Shown: positions 1 to 9,452, numbered from the stretch's first letter. The stretch: DNA of 64,000 nucleotides from Hymenobacter polaris (GCF_012927305.1 NZ_JABBGH010000001.1:1178001-1242000); one strand, 5' to 3'. A program made the numbers and translations. Notes: generated by a model from the sequence alone, not told the origin.

Positions 1-674
1 AACGCAACCTGGCGCTGCTGGGTGAGGATGCCCTAGGGCCGGCAAGCGTCCCGCCGGGCCAGGAGGCGCCCTACGTGGCCGTGCATACAAACCTGCCTCG
101 GCCCCACCTCTACCCCACCCCAGCCGATGAGGCAGCGGCCGAGCCCTACGCCGCTGTGGGCGAGTACGTGTGCCTGGCGCCTACGTCGGTGTGGTTTACC
201 AAGCAGTACCCCGAGGCCAAGTGGCTGGAGCTGCTGGCGGCGCTGCCGGCTGGGCTGCCGGTGTACGTGCTGGGCGGCCCGCCCGACGCGGCCGCCTGCG
301 AGCGCCTGGCCGCCGCCGCCAACCGGCCAGGGCTGGTGAACCTGGCGGGCCGGCTGAATTTGCTGGCCTCGGCGGCGCTGCTGCGCGGGGCGGTGCTGAA
401 TTACGTCAACGACTCGGCGCCGCTGCATTTGTGCTCGGCCGTGGATGCGCCGGTGTGCGCCATATTTTGCTCCACAGTGCCCGCGTTTGGGTTTGGGCCG
501 CTGAGCACATTTTCGCGCCTCGTGCAGCACGCCCCCGGCCTGACCTGCCGGCCCTGCGGCCTGCACGGCCACGCCCGCTGCCCCCTGGGGCATTTCCGCT
601 GCGCGTTGGAGATTGACACCATGCAGCTGCTAGCGGCGTTCGCGGACGCCCGCGCTCTGCGTACCTCTGCGTAA
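1..674 (+). CDS. Glycosyltransferase family 9 (ADP-heptose:LPS heptosyltransferase-like), 3' part
   Basis: The frame is open from the first complete codon at base 3, so the gene starts upstream of the window and only about 223 C-terminal residues are visible. They resemble the C-terminal Rossmann domain of heptosyltransferases: a [10 protein letters not shown] segment, then VYVLGGPPD, then [32 protein letters not shown] in place of the usual nucleotide-sugar contact region, and a Cys-rich tail ([13 protein letters not shown]). The family transfers heptose or a related sugar from an activated donor to lipid A-core on the cytoplasmic face of the inner membrane. The last codons and the stop lie in a stretch that matches one arm of the hairpin at 17070-17175, so the C-terminus may have been reshaped by a repeat. 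Family call fairly sure; the sugar is not known. Confidence 0.8.
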   Translation, partial: RNLALLGEDALGPASVPPGQEAPYVAVHTNLPRPHLYPTPADEAAAEPYAAVGEYVCLAPTSVWFTKQYPEAKWLELLAALPAGLPVYVLGGPPDAAACERLAAAANRPGLVNLAGRLNLLASAALLRGAVLNYVNDSAPLHLCSAVDAPVCAIFCSTVPAFGFGPLSTFSRLVQHAPGLTCRPCGLHGHARCPLGHFRCALEIDTMQLLAAFADARALRTSA

Positions 675-688
675 ACCTCTGCGGGAAC
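645..688. repeat. Partial copy of the 17070-17175 hairpin arm at a gene end
   Basis: The string GCTCTGCGTACCTCTGCG and, just after it, AACCTCTGCGGGAA closely resemble the right arm of the inverted repeat at 17070-17175 (CTGCGTACCTCTGCGGGAA). Here it overlaps the last codons and stop of the heptosyltransferase-like gene and the following gap. No matching left arm is seen. Confidence 0.5.
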
Positions 689-727
689 CGTCGTCCGCGC
701 CGCCCGGCAAAAACGTATGCCCCGCAC

Positions 728-3232
728 ATGGCTAAAAACAACTTCGTGCAGGTGCGGGGTGCCCGCGAGCACAACCTGCAAAATATTGACGTCGATATTC
801 CCCGCGACGCGCTGGTGGTGTTCACCGGCATTTCGGGCTCGGGTAAGAGCAGCCTGGCCTTTGGCACGCTCTACGCCGAGGCCCAGCGCCGCTACCTCGA
901 ATCGGTGTCGCCCTACGCCCGGCGGCTATTCAACCAGATGAGCGTGCCCGAGGTGGACAGCATCGAGGGTCTGCCGCCGGCCGTGGCCCTGCAGCAGCAG
1001 CGCGGCGCGGCCAGCACCCGCTCGTCGGTGGGCAGCGTCACGACCCTGGCCAACCTGCTGCGGATGCTGTACTCGCGGGCCGGCGACTACCCTAGGGGCC
1101 AAGGCATTGTGTACGCCGAGGGCTTCTCGCCCAACACGCCCGAGGGCGCCTGCCCCACCTGCCACGGCCTGGGCCGGGTGTACGAGGCCACCGAAGCCAG
1201 CATGGTGCCCGACCCCACGCGCACCATCCGCGAGCGGGCCATCGAGGCTTGGCCCCAGGCCTGGGGCGGCCAAAATCAGCGCGACATCCTGGTGAGCCTG
1301 GGCTACGACGTGGACGTACCCTGGCAGAACTTACCCCAAAAAACGCGCGACTGGATACTCTTCACCGACGAGCAGCCGCAGGTGCCAGTGTACCCTGGCT
1401 ACTCGCCCGAGGAAACCCAGCGGGCCATCAAGCGCCGCGAGCCGCCCAACTACATGGGCACCTTCACGGGCGTGCGGCGCTACGTGCTGCACACCTTTGC
1501 CACCACGCAGAGCGCGCTGATGAAGAAGCGGGTAGCCCAGTTTCTGCTCAGCACCGAGTGCCCCACCTGCCACGGCAAGCGCCTGCAGCAAGCGGCCCTA
1601 GGGGTAAAGTTCGCCGGCCTCGACATCACCGAAATGCAGCGCCTGCCCCTCAAGCGCCTCTCCGACTTATTGCAGCCCTTCGCCGCTAAAGCCACCCTAG
1701 GGGCGCCCACCGACGCCGAGGCGCCCGAAAAAGCCATTGTGACCCAGCGCATTGCCGCCGACCTGGTGGCCCGCCTGGCGGTGCTGCTGGAGCTGGGCCT
1801 GGGCTACCTCGACCTGGAGCGCAGCACGCCCACTCTCTCGCCGGGCGAGCTGCAGCGCCTGCGGCTAGCTACCCAGCTCTATTCCAACCTATTCGGGGTG
1901 GTGTACGTGCTCGACGAGCCCTCGGCCGGCCTGCACCCGGCCGACACCGAGGCCCTGTTGCGGGCCCTCGACGGCCTGAAAGCGGCCGGCAACTCGCTGT
2001 TTGTGGTGGAGCACAACCTCGACGTGGTGCGCTGCGCCGACTGGCTCGTGGACGTGGGCCCGGCCGCCGGCGTGCACGGCGGGCGCATCCTCTACAGCGG
2101 GCCGCCCGCAGGCTTGCAAGACGTGCCCGAGTCGGCCACCCGGCGCTACTTGTTTGCGGCCGAGCCACCCGCCCAGCCCACCCCGCACCCACCCGCCGGC
2201 TACCTGCAGCTGCGCGAGGTGAGCCGCCACAACCTCCGCGGCCTCGACGTGGACGTGCCGCTGGGCGTGCTCACGGCCGTCACGGGCGTGTCGGGCTCGG
2301 GCAAGAGCACGCTCATCAGCCAGGTGCTGGTGGAGCTGGTGCTCGACGCCCTAGGCCAGCAGCTGCCCGAAGCCGACGAGGCCGACCCGCTGGAGCAGCC
2401 TGCCCCCGAAGCCACCGGCGGCTACCTCGCGGGCGGCCTCGGCGACATCAGCCGGCTGGTGCAAGTAGACCAGAAGCCCATTGGCCGCACGCCGCGCTCC
2501 AACCTGGCCACCTATACCGGGCTGTTCGACCCGGTACGAGCGCTGTTTGCCAGCACGCCACTGGCCCGGCAGCGCCGCTACGACGCCGGCCGCTTCTCCT
2601 TCAACGTGGCTAAGGGCCGCTGCCCCCACTGCCAGGGCGAGGGCCAGGTGATGGTAGAGCTGCTGTTTCTACCCAGCGTGTACGCCCCCTGCCCCGTTTG
2701 CCACGGCACCCGCTACAACCCTAAGACGCTGGAAATCACTTACCGCGAGAAAAACATCGCCCAGGTGCTCGACCTGACGGTGGACGCGGCCTGGGAGTTT
2801 TTTGCCGACGAACTGCCCGTGCGCCGCGCCCTCACCATGCTGCGCGAAGTGGGCCTAGGGTACCTGCGCCTGGGCCAGCCTGCCACCGAGCTGAGCGGCG
2901 GCGAGGCCCAGCGCGTGAAGCTGGCCACCGAGCTGCAGCGCGCCGCCCGCGGCCACACCCTCTACGTGCTCGACGAGCCCACCACCGGCCTGCACCCTGC
3001 CGACGTCGAGCGCCTGCTAACGCAGCTGCGCGCCCTGGTGGCGGCCGGCCACTCGGTGGTCGTGGTCGAGCACAACCTGCCCGTCATTGCCGCCGCCGAC
3101 TGGGTGCTCGACATCGGTCCCGGCGCCGGCGACGAGGGCGGCCGCGTGGTGGTGGCCGGCCCGCCCGCCGCCGTAGCCAGCAGCAAAAAAAGCGCGCTGG
3201 CGAAATATCTGCGGGCTTATCTGAGCGAATAG
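728..3232 (+). CDS. UvrA2-type excinuclease ABC subunit A-like ATPase
   Basis: An 834-residue protein with two ABC ATPase halves. The first P-loop (GISGSGKSS) is at residues 34-42 and the second (GVSGSGKST) lies about two thirds of the way along. Signature segments [15 protein letters not shown] and [15 protein letters not shown] and two LDEP Walker B motifs are intact. Zinc-type CxxC pairs are seen in [23 protein letters not shown] and CPVCHGT. Canonical UvrA is near 940 residues; here the UvrB-binding region between LYSRAGD and the first zinc motif is missing, as in class II UvrA (UvrA2, DrrC-like). Such proteins bind DNA and are linked to tolerance of DNA-damaging drugs rather than core nucleotide excision. 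The ATG at 728 gives the usual N-terminus. Function beyond the family is inference. Confidence 0.9.
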   Translation: MAKNNFVQVRGAREHNLQNIDVDIPRDALVVFTGISGSGKSSLAFGTLYAEAQRRYLESVSPYARRLFNQMSVPEVDSIEGLPPAVALQQQRGAASTRSSVGSVTTLANLLRMLYSRAGDYPRGQGIVYAEGFSPNTPEGACPTCHGLGRVYEATEASMVPDPTRTIRERAIEAWPQAWGGQNQRDILVSLGYDVDVPWQNLPQKTRDWILFTDEQPQVPVYPGYSPEETQRAIKRREPPNYMGTFTGVRRYVLHTFATTQSALMKKRVAQFLLSTECPTCHGKRLQQAALGVKFAGLDITEMQRLPLKRLSDLLQPFAAKATLGAPTDAEAPEKAIVTQRIAADLVARLAVLLELGLGYLDLERSTPTLSPGELQRLRLATQLYSNLFGVVYVLDEPSAGLHPADTEALLRALDGLKAAGNSLFVVEHNLDVVRCADWLVDVGPAAGVHGGRILYSGPPAGLQDVPESATRRYLFAAEPPAQPTPHPPAGYLQLREVSRHNLRGLDVDVPLGVLTAVTGVSGSGKSTLISQVLVELVLDALGQQLPEADEADPLEQPAPEATGGYLAGGLGDISRLVQVDQKPIGRTPRSNLATYTGLFDPVRALFASTPLARQRRYDAGRFSFNVAKGRCPHCQGEGQVMVELLFLPSVYAPCPVCHGTRYNPKTLEITYREKNIAQVLDLTVDAAWEFFADELPVRRALTMLREVGLGYLRLGQPATELSGGEAQRVKLATELQRAARGHTLYVLDEPTTGLHPADVERLLTQLRALVAAGHSVVVVEHNLPVIAAADWVLDIGPGAGDEGGRVVVAGPPAAVASSKKSALAKYLRAYLSE

Positions 3233-3255
3233 CCGAGCTACATTTGCTAGGGTAT

Positions 3256-3387
3256 CGCCCTCCGCGGGCGACCCCACCCCCGGCCCCTCCCCGAATGGGA
3301 GGGGAGCCACTGCGGCCCTAGGCGGTAATCGTCCGGCTCCCCTCCCTTTCGGGGAAGGGCCGGGGATGGGGTCGCCCGCGGAGGGCG
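3256..3387. repeat. GC-rich 132-bp imperfect inverted repeat
   Basis: The arms CGCCCTCCGCGGGCGACCCC (left) and the matching GGGGTCGCCCGCGGAGGGCG (right) are perfect at the ends, and CGGCCCCTCCCCG / CGGGGAAGGGCCGGGG continues the pairing inward. The loop carries a CCTAGG. It fills the gap between the UvrA2 gene and the M1 peptidase gene and ends 20 bases before the peptidase ATG. It may terminate the upstream transcript or be a mobile palindromic unit. Confidence 0.75.
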
Positions 3388-3407
3388 GCCCATTACCACT
3401 TAATCCT

Positions 3408-5978
3408 ATGCTACCTGCACTTCTCCTCGCCGCCCTGCTTACCCCTAGGCCCGCGCCCGGCCCCGTGCCGGTGGTGCCCGGCGTGTCGCGGGCGCTGGCC
3501 GAGGCCCGTAAGGCGCGCATCAGCCGGGTGGGCTACGAGCTGGACGTTACGGTGCCCGCGCAGCAGGACTCGGCCATCGTGGGCCGCGAAATCGTGAGCT
3601 TCCGGCTACGCGACGCCCGCGAGCCGGTGCAGCTCGATTTTAAGGCGCCGGCCGGCTACCTCTACAGCCTCAACCTCAACGGCCAGCCGGTGCCCATCGA
3701 GCACCGGGCCGAGCACCTGCTGCTGCCGGCCAAGGTCTTACGGGTGGGCGACAACGTGGTGCGCCTGCAGCTGCGCCTGGGCGAGCAGTCGCTCAACCGC
3801 AACGCCGATTACCTCTACACCCTGCTCGTGCCCGACCGCACCCGCACGGTGTTTCCCTGCTTCGACCAGCCCGACCTCAAGGCCAGCTTCACGCTCACGC
3901 TTACCGTGCCCCGTGCCTGGCAGGTGCTGGCCAACGCCAAGCCCGCCGGCCACATCGAGCGCGACCTCACCAAAACCATGCAGTTCCGGCCCTCCGATAC
4001 GCTGAGCACCTACCTGTTCTCGTTCGTGGCCGGCAAGTTTACCCACACCTTCGAGCCGGTGCGGGGCCGCACCATGGCCCTGCTGCACCGCGAAACCGAC
4101 TCGGCCAAGATTCGCCTGAGCACGCCCGTTATTTTCGAAACCCACGGTCGGGCGCTGGCTTTTATGGAGGAGTATACGGGCCTGAAATTCCCGTTTCAAA
4201 AGCTTGATTTCGCGGCCATTCCCGACTTTCAGTACGGCGGTATGGAGCACGTGGGGGCCATCGACTACAAGGCCAGCAGCCTGTTTCTGGACCAGGGCGC
4301 CACCAAAGACCAGCTGGTGGCCCGCCAAAACCTCATCGGCCACGAAACGGCCCACATGTGGTTTGGCGACCTGGTGACGATGCGCTGGTTTAACGACGTG
4401 TGGATGAAGGAGGTATTCGCCAACTTCATGGCCGACAAGCTGAGCGCCGGCACCGAAGACGCTGAGGGCCAGCTGCTCAAGTTCCTCACCGACCACTACC
4501 CCGCTGCCTACGCCGTGGACCGGACCCTAGGGGCCAACCCTATCCGGCAACCGCTTAACAACCTGCAGGATGCTGGCTCGCTCTACGGCAATATCATCTA
4601 CCACAAGGCGCCCATTATGATGCACCAGCTGGAAACGCTGATGGGCGAGGAAAACTTCCGGGCCGGCGTGCGCGAGTACCTGGCCAAGTACGCAGGCGGC
4701 AACGCCAGCTGGCCCGACCTCATCACGATTTTGGATGCCCACACGCCCGCCGACCTCGCCGCCTGGAACCAGGTGTGGGTGAACGAGCCCGGCCGGCCGG
4801 TAGTGGATTATTCCCTAAAAACGGCCGGCGGCAAGGTTACTGAGTTAACGGTTGCGCAGTTTTCAGAGAACGGCTCGAAGCCACTGCCCCAGCGCTACTC
4901 GGCAGTGCTGCTATCGGCCACCGGGCAGGTGCTGGCGCGGGGTACTGTTCATGACGAGGGCAGCGCTACGCCGCTGCCGTGGGCCGTGGGCGTGCCCGCC
5001 CCGGCCTACGTGGTGCTGAACGCCGATGGACTGGGGTACGGCTTGTTTTCGGTATCGGCCGGGCTGGCGCAGCAGCTGCCCGCCTTCACCGCCGAGGGCT
5101 GGCTGCGGGGCCAACCCAGCCAGCGGGCCGCGCTCTACATCAGCCTCTATGAGAACATGCTGCGCGGTGCAGATAATACGCCCCGGCAGCTGCTGGCAGC
5201 CTACGCAACGCAGCTACCCCACGAAGATGCCGAGCTGAATATCAAGCTGCTAACCAACCAGCTCAGCGCCATCTACTGGCAGTTCCTCACGCCCGCCGAG
5301 CGCGCGGCGCAGGCCCCGGCCGTGGAGGCGGCGCTGTGGCAGGCCCTGCAGGCGGCAGCCACGCCGGGCGCGCAGAAGCTGTTTTTCCAGGCCTACCAGC
5401 GCGTGGCGCTTACCCCGGCGGCCCTAGGGCGCCTCTATGAGGTGTGGCACACCCAGCAGGCCCCGGCCCAAGTGAAGCTGACCGAGGACGACTACACCAG
5501 CCTGGCCCTGGCGCTGGCCGTGCACGACTACCCCGCCCCGCAGCCTATTTTACCCCAGCAGCTAGCGCGCGTGAAGAACCCCGACCGCCGCGCCCGCCTG
5601 GAGTACCTCATGCCCGCCCTCTCGCCCGACGTAGCCGTGCGCGACAAGTTTTTCGCCGGGCTGGCGCAGGAGAAAAACCGCGAGAAGGAAGCCTGGGTGA
5701 CCTCGGCCCTGGGCTACCTGCACCACCCACTGCGCCAGGCCACCTCCGAAAAATACCTACCCCAGAGCCTGGCGCTGCTGCAGGAAATCCAGCTGACGGG
5801 CGACATCTTTTTTCCCGCCGCCTGGCTGCAAGCCACCCTAGGGCCCTACCAGTCGCCGGCCGCCGCCCAGGTGGTGCGCGACTTCCTGGCCACCCACAAA
5901 ACCTACAACCCGCAGCTGCGGGGCAAGATTTTGCAAGCGGCCGACGACTTGTTTCGGGCGGAGAAGCTGGTGAAATAG
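3408..5978 (+). CDS. M1 family zinc aminopeptidase, exported
   Basis: An 856-residue gluzincin. The zinc site HETAH is at residues 312-316 with the third ligand Glu335 in WMKE, and the substrate motif reads GGMEH at 277-281 where many M1 enzymes have GAMEN. The N-terminal beta domain, catalytic domain and a long helical C-terminal domain account for the length. It should remove N-terminal residues from peptides. I chose ATG 3408 because it opens a hydrophobic signal-like N-terminus (MLPALLLAALLTP); an upstream in-frame start near 3366 lies inside the hairpin and would destroy the signal. It is likely periplasmic or surface-exposed and stands as a single gene. Confidence 0.93.
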   Translation: MLPALLLAALLTPRPAPGPVPVVPGVSRALAEARKARISRVGYELDVTVPAQQDSAIVGREIVSFRLRDAREPVQLDFKAPAGYLYSLNLNGQPVPIEHRAEHLLLPAKVLRVGDNVVRLQLRLGEQSLNRNADYLYTLLVPDRTRTVFPCFDQPDLKASFTLTLTVPRAWQVLANAKPAGHIERDLTKTMQFRPSDTLSTYLFSFVAGKFTHTFEPVRGRTMALLHRETDSAKIRLSTPVIFETHGRALAFMEEYTGLKFPFQKLDFAAIPDFQYGGMEHVGAIDYKASSLFLDQGATKDQLVARQNLIGHETAHMWFGDLVTMRWFNDVWMKEVFANFMADKLSAGTEDAEGQLLKFLTDHYPAAYAVDRTLGANPIRQPLNNLQDAGSLYGNIIYHKAPIMMHQLETLMGEENFRAGVREYLAKYAGGNASWPDLITILDAHTPADLAAWNQVWVNEPGRPVVDYSLKTAGGKVTELTVAQFSENGSKPLPQRYSAVLLSATGQVLARGTVHDEGSATPLPWAVGVPAPAYVVLNADGLGYGLFSVSAGLAQQLPAFTAEGWLRGQPSQRAALYISLYENMLRGADNTPRQLLAAYATQLPHEDAELNIKLLTNQLSAIYWQFLTPAERAAQAPAVEAALWQALQAAATPGAQKLFFQAYQRVALTPAALGRLYEVWHTQQAPAQVKLTEDDYTSLALALAVHDYPAPQPILPQQLARVKNPDRRARLEYLMPALSPDVAVRDKFFAGLAQEKNREKEAWVTSALGYLHHPLRQATSEKYLPQSLALLQEIQLTGDIFFPAAWLQATLGPYQSPAAAQVVRDFLATHKTYNPQLRGKILQAADDLFRAEKLVK

Positions 5979-5989
5979 CGTATAATAGG

Positions 5990-6096
5990 CGGTCATTCCG
6001 AGCTTGCCGAGGAATCTCGCTTGCGCCGTTTAAGTAATCGCCACAACGACCCATAGGCGGCGCGAGCGAGATTCCTCGGCAAGCTCGGAATGACCG
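5990..6096. repeat. Dispersed hairpin repeat, copy 1 (GGTCATTCCGAGC variant)
   Basis: Left arm 5990-6028 and right arm 6058-6096 pair through CGGTCATTCCGAGCTTGCCG and beyond. It lies between the M1 and M16 peptidase genes. It belongs to the same broad family as the copies near 22.0, 23.2, 27.0, 30.4, 34.4, 35.1, 46.7 and 61.7 kb, but with CATTCCGAGC instead of CATGCTGAGC. Confidence 0.9.
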
Positions 6097-6186
6097 TTTT
6101 TGCTACTATTCTCTCCACTAAGCGCGCCTCGACAAATGGCGCGGGCTTTCGGGCGAACTTTGCGCCCAGATTTTGTTATAGCTGCA

Positions 6187-7422
6187 ATGGCTGATTATCA
6201 TCAATTCGAGTACCCCAACGGCATCCGGCTTTTACACAAGGAGGTGCCGCACACCAAGATTGCCCACTGCGGTTTTTTACTGGATATTGGCTCGCGCGAC
6301 GAGCGCACGCACCAGCAGGGCCTGGCCCACTTTTGGGAGCACATGGCCTTCAAGGGCACCCACAAGCGCAAGTCGTTTCACATCCTCAACCGCCTCGAAA
6401 CCGTGGGCGGTGAGCTGAACGCCTACACCACCAAGGAGAAAATCTGCTTCTACGCCACGCTGCTCAGCACCCACTTCGAGCGCGCCTTCGAGCTGCTCAC
6501 CGACCTGACCTTCAACTCGGTATTTCCGGAGCGCGAGGTGGAAAAGGAGCGCGGCGTAATTCTGGAGGAGATGAGCATGTACCAGGACGCGCCCGAGGAC
6601 GCTATCATCGACGACTTCGACGCCGTGGTGTACGGGCAGCACCCCCTGGGCATCAACATTCTGGGCACCCGCGAGAGCGTGGGTGGCTTCCAAAGCGCGG
6701 ACTTCCACGCCTTCTACAACGAGAACGTGCGCACCGACCGGCTGGTGTTCAGCTCGGTCAGCAACCTGCCGTTTAAGGAGGTGAAGCGGCTGGCCGACCG
6801 CTTTCTGGCGCCGCTGCCGGCCCGGCTGGGGTTGCACGAGCGGCTGCCCTTCGCCGGCTACCAGCGCCGCGACCACACCGAGCACCGCCCCATTCAGCAG
6901 GCGCACGCCTTGGTGGGCGGCCCGGCCTACGCCCTCTCCGACGAGCGCCGGGTGCCGTTTTTCATGCTCAACAACATTCTAGGCGGCCCCGGCATGAACT
7001 CGCGCCTTAACCTGGCCGTGCGCGAGAAGTACGGCCTGGTCTACACCATCGACAGCAGCTACTCGCCCTACACCGACACGGGTTTGTTCGGCATCTACTT
7101 CGGCACCGAGGCCAAGCAGCTGAACCGCACCCTAGGGCTGGTGCAGAAGGAGCTGAAGCTGCTGCGCGACAAGGAGCTGACCACCAGCCAGCTGCACGTA
7201 GCCAAAAACCAGCTGATGGGCCAGCTGGCCATGAGCGAGGAAAGCAACTCGGGCCTGATGCAGCTGCTGGGCAAGAGCACCCTCGACCTGGGCCGCGTGG
7301 AGCCGCTCTCGGAGATTTTTGGCCGCATTGAGCGCACCACCGCCGGCCAGCTGCGCGAGATGGCCAACGACGTGCTGAGTGAGGACAACCTGAGCATCCT
7401 GCAATACGTGCCGGAGAAGTAG
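6187..7422 (+). CDS. M16 family zinc protease (pitrilysin/processing peptidase type)
   Basis: A 411-residue protein with the inverted zinc motif HxxEH as HFWEH at residues 48-52, and the downstream acidic segment (EKERGVILEEM) that supplies the third ligand. The C-terminal half is the usual inactive M16 repeat with GGPGMNSRLNLAVREKYGLVYTI. The length fits a single-chain bacterial M16B peptidase. There is no signal peptide, so it probably works in the cytoplasm on short or unfolded peptides. ATG 6187 is chosen because it directly precedes the conserved start (MADYHQFEYPNGIRLL); the frame stays open 29 codons further up but without family similarity. Confidence 0.93.
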   Translation: MADYHQFEYPNGIRLLHKEVPHTKIAHCGFLLDIGSRDERTHQQGLAHFWEHMAFKGTHKRKSFHILNRLETVGGELNAYTTKEKICFYATLLSTHFERAFELLTDLTFNSVFPEREVEKERGVILEEMSMYQDAPEDAIIDDFDAVVYGQHPLGINILGTRESVGGFQSADFHAFYNENVRTDRLVFSSVSNLPFKEVKRLADRFLAPLPARLGLHERLPFAGYQRRDHTEHRPIQQAHALVGGPAYALSDERRVPFFMLNNILGGPGMNSRLNLAVREKYGLVYTIDSSYSPYTDTGLFGIYFGTEAKQLNRTLGLVQKELKLLRDKELTTSQLHVAKNQLMGQLAMSEESNSGLMQLLGKSTLDLGRVEPLSEIFGRIERTTAGQLREMANDVLSEDNLSILQYVPEK

Positions 7423-7446
7423 CGGCTCGCGTAGTAGGTCAGTAGC

Positions 7447-7998
7447 ATGTACACGCCCACTCGTCGCCTGATTGCCGAAGAAGCCGTTGCCCTATTGCAG
7501 ACTGGACAGCCGCTAACCGACTGCTACATCAGCGGCGAGCTGGCGCTTGCTCCTGGCGAAACTTGGGAGCAGCAGGTAGTTTTGGAGAATTGCGTGGTCG
7601 AGCGCTTCTACTGCCCATGTACCAGCTTCAGCAAGGGCGTTGAACTGCGCAACTGCCGATTCCAGCAGTGCCAGTTTACGTTCAGCTACTTTCTGGGCGG
7701 TTTGATTGTGGACGCTTGTTACTTCGATAGCTACCTGGATTTTCAGGCGGGAGGGCACAACCAGCTGGGTAATCCGGTACGCATTACAAATAGTCGGTTT
7801 GCTAGCTTCGTCAATTTCTTTGATTGTTGGTATGAAAGCGCCGTGGTGATTACGGACAATGATTTTCTGGGCGGCACCAATCTGTTGGGCGCGCCATTTA
7901 ATATTCCCGTTACCTTCAATATGCCCCCGGTGCTTGCTCGCAACAGCGGGCAGCTTGACGCGGCCGACGAGGGCCCCACGTCCTCTTTCAATGGCTAA
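7447..7998 (+). CDS. Pentapeptide-like right-handed beta-helix protein, AT-richer
   Basis: A 183-residue protein of no firm family. The middle has staggered Cys/Val-x-Phe steps (LENCVVERF, LRNCRFQQCQFTFSYF, VDACYFDSYLDF, ITNSRFASFVNF) like a loose pentapeptide or beta-helix fold, with no signal peptide. Base composition is visibly AT-richer than its neighbours, it lacks the CCTAGG motif that is common elsewhere, and it holds many TTT/GAT/TGT codons, all of which suggest recent arrival. It overlaps the next gene by 8 bases (ATGGCTAA), so the two are probably translated together. Function unknown; it could be an accessory of the SRA-HNH nuclease. Confidence 0.7.
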   Translation: MYTPTRRLIAEEAVALLQTGQPLTDCYISGELALAPGETWEQQVVLENCVVERFYCPCTSFSKGVELRNCRFQQCQFTFSYFLGGLIVDACYFDSYLDFQAGGHNQLGNPVRITNSRFASFVNFFDCWYESAVVITDNDFLGGTNLLGAPFNIPVTFNMPPVLARNSGQLDAADEGPTSSFNG

Positions 7999-8893
7999 AT
8001 CGACTGCCATGTTCGGCCCCGTCCCCGGCATCCGGCCCGGCCACGAGTTTGCCTCGCGGCTGGAGTTGTGGGGCGCGGGCGTGCACCGCCAGACGCAGGC
8101 CGGCATCAGCGCTCGTCAGGGCGAGGGGGCCGAGAGCATCGTGCTGAGCGGCGGCTACGAGGACGACGAGGACCTGGGCGACACCATCCTCTACACCGGC
8201 CGGGGCGGGCGCAGCGCCGAGAGCCAGCAGCAGATAGCCGACCAGACCCTGACCGGCGCCAACGCGGAGCTGGCCCGCAACGTGCTGCTGGGCCTGCCCG
8301 TGCGCGTCACGCGCAAAGTCACAGAGGGCAGCCGCAGCTTCTACCGCTACGCCGGCCTCTACCGCATCGTGCGCTACTGGGCCGAGTCGGGCCGCTCGGG
8401 GCATCGGGTGTGGCGCTTTCAGCTGGAGGCGCTGCCCGAGCTGGCCGAAAGCTCGGCAGCCGGGCCGGCTACCAGCCAGCCCACCCCCCTAGGGCTGGTG
8501 CAGGCGCCGGCCGCCGGCTACGGGCCAGCCCCGCGCCGGGCAGCCTCGGTACTGCGCCTGGTGCGCGACACGGCCGTGACCCGGCAGGTGAAAACCCTCT
8601 ACGACTACCACTGCCAGGTGTGCCAGACGCGCCTGAGCAGCCCAGCCGGCCCCTACGCCGAGGCCGCCCACGTGCAGCCCCTGGGCGCCCCCCACCACGG
8701 CCCCGACGTGCTGGCCAACGTGCTCTGCCTCTGCCCCAACCACCACGTGCTGTTCGACTACGGCAGCTTCGCCGTGGCCGACAGCGGCGAGCTGCTGGGC
8801 CTGCCCGGCCGGCTGCTGGTGGCCCCCCGGCACCCCATAGGGCCGGAGTTTCTGGCCTACCACCGCACCCGCTTCTACGAGCCCCAGCTGTGA
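7991..8893 (+). CDS. SRA (YDG) domain-HNH endonuclease, candidate modification-dependent restriction enzyme
   Basis: A 300-residue two-domain protein. Residues 8-150 form an SRA/YDG domain (FGPVPGIRPGHEF, SGGYEDDEDLGDTILYTGRGG, and the closing YRYAGLYRIVRYW). SRA domains flip and read 5-methyl- or 5-hydroxymethylcytosine. After a proline-rich linker, residues 204-260 form an HNH nuclease: Cys208-x2-Cys211, His227 in EAAHVQP, and CPNHHVLFD at 248-256. This order is found in type IV restriction enzymes that cut modified DNA. The start ATG 7991 overlaps the previous stop; ATG 8009 is an alternative. The gene ends in GTGA overlap with a second SRA gene. Target modification is unknown. Confidence 0.9.
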   Translation: MAKSTAMFGPVPGIRPGHEFASRLELWGAGVHRQTQAGISARQGEGAESIVLSGGYEDDEDLGDTILYTGRGGRSAESQQQIADQTLTGANAELARNVLLGLPVRVTRKVTEGSRSFYRYAGLYRIVRYWAESGRSGHRVWRFQLEALPELAESSAAGPATSQPTPLGLVQAPAAGYGPAPRRAASVLRLVRDTAVTRQVKTLYDYHCQVCQTRLSSPAGPYAEAAHVQPLGAPHHGPDVLANVLCLCPNHHVLFDYGSFAVADSGELLGLPGRLLVAPRHPIGPEFLAYHRTRFYEPQL

Positions 8894-9345
8894 AGCCACC
8901 AGCTCCCCGCTTCGGCCACGTGGGCACGGCCCAGCCGGGCGACTTGTTCCACTCGCGGCTGGAGCTATCGCTACTCGGGCAGCACCGGCCGCGGCGGGCG
9001 GGCGTGGCAGCCACGGCGGCCCTAGGGGCCGAGAGCATTGTGCTGGCCGAGGCTTACGAGGACGATGAGTACCACGACGACTACTTCTGGTACGCGGGCA
9101 GCGGCGGGCGCGACGCCAAAACCGGCCGCCAGATAACCGACCAAGACCCTAGCGATTACCGCAACCAAGGCCTTGTGCGCAGCGAGCAGACGGGCCAGCC
9201 GGTGCGCGTGTTCTGGCGCATCGCGCCCGCTGGCGAGCGGCAGTTCCGCTACGAGGGGCTGTGGCGCGTGGTGGCGCACACCTACGGGCCGGGCCGCTCG
9301 GGCTTCCAGGTATTCCGGTTTCGGCTGGAGCCGTGGCGCGGGTAG
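8890..9345 (+). CDS. Stand-alone SRA (YDG) domain protein
   Basis: A 151-residue protein made almost entirely of one SRA domain: FGHVGTAQPGDLFHSRLEL, AESIVLAEAYEDDEYHDDYFWYAGSGG and FRYEGLWRVVAHTYG align with the same blocks of the upstream SRA-HNH protein, so it looks like a diverged paralogue without nuclease. The start is GTG 8890, overlapping the TGA of the upstream gene by the four bases GTGA, which points to translational coupling. It could sharpen or compete for modified-base recognition, or protect host sites; both are inference. The YDG core reads YED/DDE here and in its partner. Confidence 0.85.
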   Translation: MKPPAPRFGHVGTAQPGDLFHSRLELSLLGQHRPRRAGVAATAALGAESIVLAEAYEDDEYHDDYFWYAGSGGRDAKTGRQITDQDPSDYRNQGLVRSEQTGQPVRVFWRIAPAGERQFRYEGLWRVVAHTYGPGRSGFQVFRFRLEPWRG

Positions 9346-9452
9346 CGCGGACTGCAGCCCGCGCGTTTTCAGCGGCTCTTACTTGCGGGCTGCAAGTCCA
9401 CGCTACTGCGCCAGGCATCCCTAGGGTGCACCTTTGCATCCATTTGCCCGCC

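Noticed and set aside
3366..3407. Upstream start of the M1 peptidase
   Set aside because: It lies inside the hairpin and would place 14 polar residues before the signal peptide.
8068..8889. N-terminal extension of the solo SRA frame across the SRA-HNH gene
   Set aside because: That part is an Arg/Ala/Pro-rich shadow; SRA similarity begins only after GTG 8890.
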